A stretch of 64,000 nucleotides of DNA, from the NCBI RefSeq assembly GCF_000516985.1, contig NW_006917097.1, positions 434,001 through 498,000 of the forward strand. The letters run 5' to 3'. This stretch comes from Pestalotiopsis fici W106-1 (lineage: Eukaryota; Ascomycota; Sordariomycetes; Amphisphaeriales; Sporocadaceae). The notes beneath the pieces are model-generated. The model saw only the letters and a list, made by a program, of their open reading frames with translations, was not told where the DNA came from and searched no databases. The position numbers and the translations under genes were made by a program. Below, piece after piece: positions 54,445 to 64,000 of this stretch; positions within the stretch are counted from its first letter, which is position 1, and every line of letters begins with the position of its first letter.

Positions 54445-57256
54445 ATGGCTTTGTCCATCGTGGCTCAAAATGTGCTCGTAGGGGCGTTGTTCCCATTACT
54501 CGCCTCTGCCCTAATTGACAGGCAAAACATAGTCCCCCAATTCAATATCATCCGTACGACTCTCATTGATAACGAGACGACGCCTCTCCAGGTCGGAAAT
54601 GGCAATTTCGCCTTCAATGTTGACAATACAGGAATGCAAAGTTTCTTGCCATTTAATACACTTTCGAGCTGGGCATGGCATAATGATTCCCTGCCAACAG
54701 ACGGGTATAACAAAATTCTTTGATTTTGATTCAGCTTGTATATGTTTTTCTCTCTCTAATATTTCACCCAATTAGTGAACTTCTTAGCGAATACCACGGC
54801 GTACCTATGCTGACGCATGGGAGAAATGTTTCCTACGATCTACCCGATCCCAATCTCCCAGCTGTCTCGCAATGGCTCATCGCCAACCCAAATAGGATCA
54901 ATCTTGGTCGCATCGGCCTAAAATACAAAGGAAACACTCTTTCCGCATCAGACATCACTGAACCACACCAAGAACTGAATCTGTGGGCTGGTACAATCAC
55001 TTCGAGCTTCAAGTTGAACGGGCAAGACATTCAGGTTGTCACACAAGGCGACTTTGAGTCAGACGCTGTCACCTTCAACATCACATCTGCGCTTATTGCA
55101 GATGGCGATCTCGAAGTCGAACTCGACTTTCCGTACCCACCAATCCATAGCACTGCGTACAAGTACGAGGTCTTTGTCGGCGTGTATGACTTTCCTCTGA
55201 ACCATACTACCGAGATTGTTGAGGACGCAGATAATGGGACAGTGCACATCCATCATGAACTGCAGGAGACAAGCTACTACTTGAATCTGCGATGGCCTTC
55301 GAATTGTTCTCTAGCTCTCTCCCGTGATGAGGCTCAGGGATCAAATACGACCAAAGCACACAGTTATACACTGGGCCTAGGGGCGGCTTCGTCCACTACG
55401 AACGATACCATCATCTTCACGGCTCATTTCTCACCGGATATAGCGGTACCAGCTCTACCGTCGGAGATTCGGGAGCAGAATACTGCCGACTGGGGAGACT
55501 ACTGGAGCAACGGGGGCTTTGTTGACGTCACGGCATCTTCCAACCCGAATGCCACCGAGCTGCAACGGAGGATTATACTTTCCCAGTACCACGTTCGCGT
55601 CAACAGCGCGCCGCAGGGCCAGTCGCCGCAGGAGAGCGGCTTGATGAACAATGGCTGGTATGGAAAATTCCACATGGAAATGGTTGTCTGGCAGTAAGTG
55701 GCAAAACCCTGTGTCTTTGTTTTTGCAATTTTCTCTGGACGATTCCATTTACGAGGCCTTGTTTCCCGGTCCCATATTTTGGCCTGGGAAATACCTATCT
55801 TACCTGTAGCTCGAGCACTTGCTGGAGGTTTCTACGCAATCCAGAAAGGACTGAGTGGCTAACACGTATCAACTCACCAGCAATGCGCACTGGTCGACCT
55901 GGGGCCGGCAGGAGCATTTCGACGCCATCTTTCCCGCGCTGTACGAAGCCCTGTTGCCGTCGTCGCTGGCCCGCGCCCAGAGTATGGGCTGGGAGGGAGC
56001 GCGTTGGCCAAAGATGACACAGACTATCACAGGATCTAGCGCTCCTGGAGGTATCAACGGCTTGCTCATGTGGCAGCAGGTATGATTTTTCAAGTCGCCG
56101 CGATATTGTTCATTGGAGATATTACTGACTTGAGAGTGATAGCCCCATGTCATGTATCTTGCCACGTTGGCCTACCAGGCTTCGCCAACTCAGTCGACGC
56201 TTGAGCGTTGGGACAAGGTCCTTACTGCCACGGCCGATTATATGACTTCGTACGCTTGGTATAATGAGACTTCTGGATACTACGATCTCGGTCCACCGTA
56301 AGTTGTCTTGCTGCATAGTTTCATCTTGCGGTTACTGTCTAACATGGCATCAAAGTGCATATGGTGTCACAGAGAATACGCCCCCGACAGAGTCACTCAA
56401 TCTTGCCTACGAGGTATAAATGTCCGATCTTGGCAAGACTATAGTATGGTCGCTGATAGTTGAAAAGATTGCTTACTGGCGCTACGGTCTCGACGTCGCC
56501 CGAGACTGGAAAGAGAAGCTCGGCCAGGAAGTGCCCGAAACATGGACTAGTGTGGCCGAGAATCTGGCTCCTCCACCACAAGTCGATGGACTGTATACCG
56601 TCTACGAGGGTCTCGACTCTTCATGGTGGAACAATACGTCTTTGACCGGAGATCCACGTTCTTTGATCATGCTTCAGGTAAGGAGTGACAATGATTCCTA
56701 TCTTCTCAGGCCCGCAGTAGTTTCAAAAGTAGCTGTGATTGACACTTCTCTTCATCCAGGGCATACTCCCAGACACTCCAGCCGTGGATCCAGAAGTGGC
56801 GCTCAGGACAGCAGACAAGGTCTGGGAGGTCTGGGGCGATGCCAATATTCGCGGCTGGGGTCGTCCGGTGCTAGCCATCAACTCGGCCCGCATAGGGAAC
56901 CCCGAGAGGGCAATCTACCATCTCACTGCCTATGACTACTGGCAGTTTGATGATGCTGGTAACGTCTTCAGACCTTGATGAGAAAGACTCCCCACGTTGA
57001 CCAATTTTGAAGGGTTCGCTGTCCGCGGAGGAGATGGAGGTACGCCACCTCCGTTTATGCCTGGAAACGCTGGATTTCTTTATGCCGGTAAGTCAGAAAT
57101 CTCAGATGAATTTGTATAAAAATGTTTGAGACTGATGAAATGAGTGTAGTCGCCTACATGGCAGCAGGCTGGCAAGGATCAGAAGGCGACGCTCCCGGGT
57201 TCCCCAAAGACGGAACCTGGTCTGTTGAATATGAAGGATTGTTGAAAGCACCTTGA
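54445..57256 (+). CDS. Secreted six-hairpin glycosidase (GH65/GH95-related)
   Basis: Nine exons (54445-54704, 54776-55693, 55881-56079, 56143-56297, 56356-56413, 56468-56677, 56760-56958, 57013-57087, 57150-57256) give 726 residues with all phases closing. The ATG 54445 starts a signal peptide (ALSIVAQNVLVGALFPLLASA). An N-terminal beta-rich domain with many N-glycosylation sequons is followed by the six-hairpin catalytic barrel: LSQYHVRVNSA, then PQESGLMNNGWYGKFHMEM, HNAHWSTWGR, GWEGARWPKMT, SAPGGINGLLMWQQPH, and a C-terminal FDDAGFAVRGGDGG.PPPFMPGN. This arrangement is typical of secreted fungal (alpha/alpha)6 glycoside hydrolases; the substrate cannot be told. Two TGA codons near 56976 fall inside the 54-nt intron 56959-57012, so the gene is intact. 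One intron is 187 nt, longer than the rest. Confidence 0.85.
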
Positions 57257-57509
57257 AGGATCTGCGGCTATTGATCTAGTTCCCACGTATTCCACGTATA
57301 AAGCCAGACGTCCATCAGATGAATGTGTTTCTCGATACCTTGCTTTCAACATGAGTATAGTCTCCTCACCAGGCTCTGTAGTTTTCCTAGAGTCCATTTC
57401 AGCCAATATTCGTGACAATGACTCGTTTGATTTCTTTAGTATATTCACTGTTTGCAGACTTTCTTTCATCAACAAGCGACTTGGTTGGCGACGATCGAGT
57501 CAGCATATG

Positions 57510-57583
57510 GGTCCGATGGTGTAGTTGGTTATCACGTCAGTCTAACACACTGAAGGTCGGCGGATCGAGCCCGCCTCGGATCA
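57510..57583 (+). tRNA. tRNA-Val (anticodon AAC)
   Basis: A 74-nt cloverleaf folds with acceptor GGTCCGA/TCGGATC (one G-T pair), D arm with GTTGGTTAT, anticodon stem TCAGT/ACTGA around loop CTAACAC (anticodon AAC), and T stem GGCGG/CCGCC. The T loop reads ATCGAGC rather than TTCGAGC, so the conserved T54 is A, which also alters the B box. No intron. The discriminator base is A. Confidence 0.85.
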
Positions 57584-57586
57584 TTC

Positions 57587-57590
57587 TTTT
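57587..57590 (+). terminator. Pol III T-tract of tRNA-Val
   Basis: TTTT begins 4 nt after the tRNA end, the normal RNA polymerase III stop signal. Confidence 0.6.
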
Positions 57591-58532
57591 GCTTGTCACT
57601 CAACCTGTGGAGTATAAGATAATTTTTACTCGTTTGATCGTTCGAATCCACTCATTCAGCAAAGTGCTGCCTTATCATTTCGCTGTTAGTGGTGTGTTTT
57701 GTCTGTTGTTTGCAATGTAATTTTCATAGCATCCTGTCCGAGGTAGCTTTAGTAGGTACACCTAACTCTGCGTGTAAGAATATGGGTCTAAAAGGGTAGC
57801 CTAGGATATAAGGATAAGAATCGGTGCAAGCAAAAATTTACTAGTAAAATAGGCAAAAATATGTGGATATTAAGATATAAAGATTATCCTTAGCATTTAG
57901 GTATAAATAAGGGTAATTTCGGTGGTAGAATACCTCGTATATATGCTAGCGGTTTATTTCTATGGGGCAAAATCACTATTTCGAGGCTAATCCACCTAGA
58001 GTACCGCTGAGTATCGCTAAGATAAGCCGGTTAAAAGTCAGAATTATTGCCTTCCCAGGGTTGGCCCCACTCTTTTCATTAGAATAACGTTTTATAAAGA
58101 TAAAATCCATAGTAAAAGTATTATTATTATAACGAGAGTTGGCTGTAGGTTCTAGCAATTTGTTGCTAGTGGGCGGCCGTCCCGCTTTTATGGACCAAGT
58201 GCAAAAATTTTATGTTTAGCGTCCCTGAGCACCAACATGGCGACAGAGCATTTTTGAGCTTGATAGCTGGCCAGTAATAGAAAATGTTACAATACAAAAT
58301 TTGGCTCCTACTTTGTATATGGTCCAAAAGGAGGAGAAAACTGCTCACACAGAAACTTGGAAATTGGGTAACGTTAATTTAAGGGGGGAAAAAAGAGAGA
58401 GAGAGAGAGAGACAGAGAGAAACAGGTTTATCATTTGGGGCTTCGTGACTGCAACCCTCCAATACAGTGATAAATCTACAGAAATATCAATTTTTAAAAA
58501 AAATTGAAAAAAAAAAATTTCGAGTCAAAAAC
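57591..58532. other. AT-rich island between two tRNA genes, likely transposon relic
   Basis: Base composition shifts to A/T compared with the surroundings, especially at 57770-58140, with TATA/TTAA-rich words and no coding potential. tRNA flanks are common insertion sites for retroelements, and C-to-T decay (RIP) would give such composition. No intact terminal repeat or transposase was seen, so the origin is inferred. Confidence 0.45.
58394..58412. repeat. (AG)n microsatellite
   Basis: A run of nine AG dinucleotides, extended imperfectly to about 58420, inside the AT-rich island. Confidence 0.85.
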
Positions 58533-58619
58533 AGGTCAGTCGGGGATTCGAACCCCGGTTACCGGAAGGCGTGATGAAGAATCAGAATCCGATGTGATAA
58601 CCAACTACACTAACCGACC
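58533..58619 (-). tRNA. tRNA-Gln (anticodon CTG) with a 14-nt intron
   Basis: On the minus strand a cloverleaf folds with acceptor GGTCGGT/ACTGACC (one G-T pair), D arm TTGGTTAT, anticodon stem TCGGA/TCCGG and T arm CGGGG/CCCCG around TTCGAAT. The anticodon loop is enlarged to 21 nt; removing 14 nt after position 37 leaves TTCTGAT with anticodon CTG. Discriminator T is as in yeast tRNA-Gln. A TTTTT stop lies just downstream (complement of 58527-58531). Confidence 0.82.
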
Positions 58620-58820
58620 TCGAATGTTGAGTGGCGATGCTCTTATCAAGTCCCATATCAGTGGGGCAAAAAGCCAGGCATCCGAGGTCGACATCTCCAG
58701 GACAAACCAGGTCATAACGTCGGGTAGTTGATGCGCAATCACCGTCTTTACAATAATACTTCAATAAAAGTGATCTTTTATTTATATAGAAGCTCTCATT
58801 TAGGTGAATATTCTGCCATC

Positions 58821-61224
58821 CTACGCCAATCCACGAATAACATCAGCGGCCTTTACGTGAAGCACGGTCAGCATAATAGATTCATAGTCACATCAAGTAC
58901 AAGAAACGCCGATTCTGAGACGTGTTTGGATCACTCACCTTCTCTGCCACTGCATAGACCGTAGTCATTGTGTGACTGGCTGGCAACAGTGGCATAACGC
59001 TTGCATCAACAATGCGCAATCCTTCGATGCCGTAGACCTTGAGCTGGTTGTCAACCACACCTCCTTGCTCCTTGGCGCCCAGCTTGCAACTTCCGGCCGG
59101 GTGATAGAGAGTACCGGCCGACTGGCGGATGAAGCTTTCAAGATCCGCGTCGCTCGTGATGTTGGCACCGGGCAGGACTTCGAATGGCTGCAGCGGAGCA
59201 AGCGCATCTGCTCCCATCAGCGACCGTACAAACTTGATGCCCTCGACAAGAATCTCGACATCGAGCGGGTTGCTCAGGTAGTTTGGATCGGCCAAGGGCG
59301 CGTCAAAGATATCTGCCGACGGCGCCTTGATGCTACCTCGAGAGTAAGGGTGTTCCAAACCGAGCACAACTGCGCCGTCGGCCCAGATGAGCTCCAGAAC
59401 GCCAGAGTCTGCCGATCCTAGCTTTTCGCTCAGGACTTGGTGCTGTTGCTTGTAGCCCTCGATGACTTCCGCGGCTGTATCATTGAGAAGATATGCCGCC
59501 GGATCTTGTGCAGTTGCTTCGGCCTGGATGGTGGCCCACTGGTCTGTGAAGTTCAGGAGAGGAAGGAAGACGAGGAAGTCGCCGGTTGGATTGGCATATG
59601 GCCCTGTGTGCTCAGTGTCATAGAGCTCGCGTGACTCGGCTGCGTATGTCGCATTGGTGGTGAGATTGCTAGCGGTAAGAGGTGCAACAACTAGTACTTT
59701 GTGTAAGCTTGCGAATAAACATGTAGGGAATCTCGTCACTGACTCGTGTTGACAGTTGTCAAGAGGATGTGGTCGTGGAAGTTCTGCCCGACAGCTGGCA
59801 AGTCGACCACTGTGCTCACGTTGATGCTGGAAAGGTAAGTCGAATCGCCAATGCCAGAGACTTGGAGAATCTGCGGTGTAAAAATGGCACCGGCTGCCAA
59901 TATGGCCTCCTTCTGGACCGTAACGGATGATTTTGAAGCATTACGACTCGATGCAAACTTATTCGATTGATCAGTAGGTACGCCTCAAAAGTAGCCGGCA
60001 TATCTTCTCACCTCCACACCCGTGACAGATACGGTGTCTCCGGTTACATCACTCAGAATACGCGTGACTTGTTGCCCAGTGATCAGATGCAAGTTACCGC
60101 GGGTCTCGACTGTGTCGTAATATGCTTCTCTTGCGGATGATCGAGTCGCCGTGGAAGGATCCTGGTTGTGCGGGATGTAGAAACCACCAATGGCATTTCC
60201 ATTTGCCTGGTCTGGTGAAATTGATATCCCGACTTCCTCGATTGCACTTGCAAAGTCCTCTACAGATATTATTAGTCATCGAATAGCATTCTCGGTCTGG
60301 CTCTAGAACCTACTAGTTGTTGGCCAAATGAATGGCGCATCTAAACAGTATTAGAAACATTAGCTTCTCATTGTTCTTCCAGCATGGTATCCGTATTCCT
60401 TGAGACGTCTCTAAAAGGGCGTCTTTCGTAGTCATGTAGTTCGAGTCATGAGACTACATGGTTTTGATACTTACAGCTGACATTCATATAACCATCAAAT
60501 CCATGGGCAGACACATCGTAAGTAATATTATACGTGGAGGCGATTTGCTCATCTGGTGGCGTGAAGAACTCGTTCTGTATAATAGATCATGATACGCGTT
60601 AGCCATGACAGCATCCTCAATACCACACGTAGAACGTGGTTTACTCACCTTTTTGAAATATGGTAAAAGAGAGTCCCAGCCCCATCCAGAGTTCCCAAGT
60701 TCCTCCCAGCGGTCATAGTCAGACTTTGAGCCACGATCAAAGACCATACGATTAAGCTTGGTCGAGCCGCCAACGACTTTGCCTTGAGGTATCGATATCG
60801 CGCGATTCTCGACATATTCAGTCGGGATGTACGAGGTATTCCAATCGTATTGAGTGCCAACCGCCCCACCAGCCAGACCGGGAATAGTCACGATATCTTC
60901 ACCCTGGTCACTGTCCAGGTTTGTCAGTTGGGAACCAACAATTGGACATCTTACTTACAATTGACCAGCTTCTATGACGAGGACAGTTGTTGCTGGAGCG
61001 GGTTAGAAAGTCCCCTCGTTGAACAGAGTTTCAGCATGCTCACCATCATCCTCACTGAGCCGGTTGGCCACTGTAAGGCCGCTTGCACCAGCTCCCACCA
61101 CTACATAGTCGTAGGCCGAGAGCAGATAGTCTCGCCGGTCGATCACACGTCCTCGAAATGTAGGATGAGCTGTGGCTACTGACGAAGCCAGCACCAGCCG
61201 AGAAAGCACACGTTCTACCTTCAT
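58821..61224 (-). CDS. Secreted GMC (glucose-methanol-choline) oxidoreductase
   Basis: Nine exons (61224-61044, 60992-60959, 60910-60649, 60574-60475, 60340-60314, 60259-60012, 59957-59744, 59690-58939, 58850-58821) give 615 residues with closing phases. One exon is 27 nt. A hydrophobic start (MKVERVLSRLVLASSVATAHP) suggests secretion. YDYVVVGAGASGLTVANRL (Gly 44-49) binds the ADP part of FAD, VVGGSTKLNRM is GMC signature 1, AILAAGAIFTPQILQVSGIG is signature 2, and GTLYHPAGSC and LPASHTMTTVYAVAEK carry the paired catalytic histidines. The last exon (AADVIRGLA) completes the usual C-terminal helix. Such enzymes oxidise alcohols with oxygen or quinones; aryl-alcohol oxidase-like or secondary-metabolite roles are possible. 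The intron 59691-59743 has a weak donor (GTCAGT) and is the least sure junction. Confidence 0.85.
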
Positions 61225-63190
61225 TGTGTCGTACAAGTTACTGGGATAGAAACACAGAATTGCCTGTTGCCTGGAAACAATCACCAAGGCGGCATCATAT
61301 TATATCCTGACGTCAATTGACAATGACGAGGTGGAATTCAATGCCCTCGGCTCAAGGTCTTGGCATGACACGGCATTTCAACCCGGTGCCTGACTCTTTG
61401 AAGCGCAATTGCGTACCTTGCATGCTTACCGAGTCCCGGGTCTTGACTTGACAAACTTGATTATAACAGGCAAGTCCATATTGATATGGCATTGGGTTAA
61501 GAGAGCCGTAATCCAGGGGTAAGTCACATCGGGAAGGTATCCACCAATCAAGATCAAGTCCATGTGTCATTCGAATGGGTAAATCTGGCTGAGCAAAGCA
61601 AAATGCTCGGCTCTCGCCAGCAAAGGCCTGGGCATTGCGGCGCATCCACTGCTTATAGAGAATGAATAAGCAAAGACCATTGTGCAAAATGCTATAATTC
61701 AGACGATGTGTTAAATGACATGATATGCAGCTAGATTTGCGCAAGGGTAAACAGGTTAGCATGTTTGATCTACGGAAGATGGCTCGGCATTAGGAGGTAT
61801 GGACTGCTGCTTCTGGGCAATCTGACCCGAGCTGAGGTCCGCCAAGCTTTTGTCCGTTGGATTCAATTTCGGGCACACGAGTATTGCAGCACGGTCAAGG
61901 GGCCTGCGGAATGGAGTCATATAGAGCAATTTACCCGTAGATTTCGGGCCGGCGATCTTTTCTTGAAATCCGTGTTTTCGGCAATTATGTATAAGGTTGC
62001 TGTTCCACACGCCCGCCATGTTATTTGTGTATTGCTCAGCCAGGTAGCTCTGCGATCCAACACTTGTCGGGTCCTTACCTACCACAACAGCCATTCTAGT
62101 TGCTTCTAGCCGCTGTGTACGGGAGAGACACGACTGAGATGATAGCTTTCAGTGAGACTTCATTAAATCATTGCAGAAATTATCATTTCATATATCTATC
62201 ACTGACTGACATAGTACGCCCCGAATATCGCATCGCATGTTACAGCCGTCAAAAGGTTACGGCACAAAAGCAACGGAAGTTTCCCCACTTCGGCAGAACT
62301 GTTATGGTTCAAAATGTTTAGCGAGCAGTCTCCAACTACTGCAACCCAAAACAGCAAGCGAGATCATATGATGGCTACAATTGTCCAGCGAGACCTCATT
62401 CGTGGTCAATGAAAGGATGCGTTATGTGAGGAAGACAGTCGTGTCCCTGGCCAAATCGACGGATCCTTCATACATGATCATCAAAATAGCAACAGCGCTG
62501 ACCAGATCCGAATACCAATTTGCAATAGCTCGCGGACAATGCGTACGGACGTCCGTTGGTGGCGTTCCTGTTCCACTAGGACCCGTCTGACGTCTCTATT
62601 TTACCTTTGCGCCGCCCACTCGGGCTGACACGACACAGGCCTTAGATAATCCATTTGGGCAGTCAGTTACCGTGCATAACGCGGTATGCGTGGGACGTCC
62701 CAGCTTCGGTCCCGGGCTCGGTGCCGTCTCAGTCAGCCAATCTGTAGCGCGTCGGCCGCCAGGCCGCGTGGCTGACGATTGTGGGCCCTGTATTCTACTC
62801 TTATATGCTGCGGGATGTCAGCATGAACGAATCGCAACACAGCCTTTCTCATAATTGAAGAATAGTGTTTCCTTCTTGATAACGACTGACTTCGCTTAAC
62901 TCCTTCCCAAGGAATCGTGCTGCGTGTCAGCTGGCATCCTGTCGCTTGTTCACGTCCGTGATGGGACAAGCTGAGCGCCGGGATGCGCCTGGTGCGCTAC
63001 GGACTCCTCCATATTTGACCATAGAAGAGCCCGACACCTTAAAGCCTGAAGTATTATACGTTGCCCACGAATTTTTGTATCTGTTTGGAGTCTGATTTCT
63101 AACAATATTCGAGTCCTGTTATTGAACTGTCTTACTGATCTTTATCACTTAATATTTTAATCCGTCTTTGGTTATATCCAAAAGACATCT
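61225..63190. other. Intergenic, divergent promoters
   Basis: About 2 kb between the GMC gene (minus) and the FAD monooxygenase (plus). Only short frames are seen, no domain. Confidence 0.5.
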
Positions 63191-64000
63191 ATGACCACCA
63201 TGGGCGACCTATCACCGAGAAAGCTGGACATCATCATTCTCGGTGGAGGCATAGCCGGCTTGACAACAGCTCTTGCACTGACCAAGTTTGCTCCACGAGA
63301 TGCCGTGCCGAACATACACATCATCGAAATTAGACCAGAGCCAGCAACAATCGGAGGTGCAGTAAACCTCACGCCGAACGCGCTACGGATGCTGGATCAT
63401 CTCGGGGCCTACGAAGTGATCAAGAAAAATGGTTACGGAAAGGACATTGATGAGCTCGAGGTCTACGATATCTACTCGACTAAACTTGCCGTTTCGAGCT
63501 TCAAGGGTGCTCATGGCAAGGGCATCGGCAGTCCACCGTTCAAAGCACTGCGTATTACTCGAGGCGATGCGCTCAAGGCTGTGCTAGAGATCGTGGAAAG
63601 ACAAAAGAACATCACACTGACGTGCGGCAAGAAGACAGTCGACATCCAGGAGACGGCCGACAAGGTCACGATCGAGGTCGAGGACGGCACCACGTACACT
63701 GCCGACATTCTCATGGGCTGCGACGGAATACACTCCGTGACGAGACTCAAGCATGTGGACCCGGAACGCAAGGAGACGTACACCGGAGTCTGCAATGCGT
63801 TCGGCTTCGCCCCGGTGGGCAAGGACTTTCCCGTCCACTTTGACTGCACGGCGATCAACTTTGCGCGGCGGGGCATGCTTCTGACCAGCTATCATAATCC
63901 GGCCATGGACTCGGTCTACGTCGGCGCCTTGATGGAGGTTTCGGATATTGGATCCCGCGATGGGTGGAAGGCGGTCGGCAGTGATGCCGAAAAGACCCGC
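63191..64000 (+). CDS. FAD-dependent monooxygenase (salicylate hydroxylase-like), 3' end cut off
   Basis: One frame is open from the ATG 63191 to the window edge (270 residues seen). The start fits: only 11 residues precede the flavin fold LDIIILGGGIAGLTTALALT. NLTPNALRMLDHLGAYE and RITRGDALKAVL (the arginine-containing R..LL motif) follow, then ILMGCDGIHSVTR is the DG motif that binds both FAD and NAD(P)H. This is the class A flavoprotein hydroxylase family, which hydroxylates aromatic or polyketide compounds. The GD motif and the C-terminal part are beyond the window. A second start codon (MGDLSP) lies three codons later. It is unrelated in position to the other FAD monooxygenase at 31426-32914. 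Confidence 0.85.
   Translation, partial: MTTMGDLSPRKLDIIILGGGIAGLTTALALTKFAPRDAVPNIHIIEIRPEPATIGGAVNLTPNALRMLDHLGAYEVIKKNGYGKDIDELEVYDIYSTKLAVSSFKGAHGKGIGSPPFKALRITRGDALKAVLEIVERQKNITLTCGKKTVDIQETADKVTIEVEDGTTYTADILMGCDGIHSVTRLKHVDPERKETYTGVCNAFGFAPVGKDFPVHFDCTAINFARRGMLLTSYHNPAMDSVYVGALMEVSDIGSRDGWKAVGSDAEKTR

Noticed and set aside
56976..56981. Two TGA codons that would make the glycosidase a pseudogene
   Set aside because: They fall inside a 54-nt intron (56959-57012) whose removal restores the conserved FDDAGFAVRGG segment.
1..64000. CRISPR arrays, bacterial operons or ribosomal RNA genes
   Set aside because: The window is eukaryotic with spliced genes, and no regularly spaced repeats or rRNA sequences were seen.

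Overview
The window is nuclear DNA from a filamentous ascomycete. Genes are split by short introns (mostly 48-134 nt, with GT...AG ends and CTAAC/CTGAC-type branch sites). The families are typical of Sordariomycetes: an AA9 lytic polysaccharide monooxygenase, an NRPS-like adenylation domain, fungal transcription factors, a PTH11/rhodopsin-like receptor, and GMC and berberine-bridge oxidases. Hypocreales is my guess; species cannot be told from this sequence alone. I count 19 protein genes (two run off the window ends) and two tRNA genes. Gene models were built by reading splice sites by eye and checking that the phase closes in every exon.

Left part (1-16778): a partial Cys-rich hypothetical gene; a small ABM-fold protein; a free-standing NRPS-like adenylation domain with most core motifs degraded; an ankyrin/F-box-like protein; then a compact group of a DNA-binding-domain-less regulator, a short-chain dehydrogenase and a secreted berberine-bridge-type FAD oxidase that could be a small metabolic module. 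A 7.3 kb stretch without convincing genes (16779-24130) leads into a C2H2 zinc-finger regulator.

Middle part (24131-41519): the C2H2 regulator; a secreted AA9 LPMO; a 675-residue protein joining a ubiquitin-conjugating (E2/UBC) fold to an F-box-like segment; an FAD monooxygenase with an altered FAD motif; a 5.5 kb gene-free stretch; a small secreted Ala/Asn-rich protein carrying two HHKGNTGG repeats; and a membrane-anchored S33/TAP-like peptidase.

Right part (41520-64000): a tartrate/D-malate-type decarboxylating dehydrogenase faces two regulators, one with only the fungal middle homology domain and one with only a Zn2Cys6 cluster. A rhodopsin-like 7TM receptor lies upstream of them. Copies of a CCCCGGAC motif lie in front of both the dehydrogenase and the Zn2Cys6 gene, which suggests one small regulon. 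Then come a nine-exon secreted six-hairpin glycosidase, tRNA-Val and tRNA-Gln genes bracketing an AT-rich island, a nine-exon secreted GMC oxidoreductase, and the 5' part of another FAD monooxygenase.

The most unusual items are the E2/F-box fusion, the repeat-bearing Ala/Asn-rich secreted protein, the shared CCCCGGAC sites with the apparently divided regulator pair, and the decayed adenylation domain.
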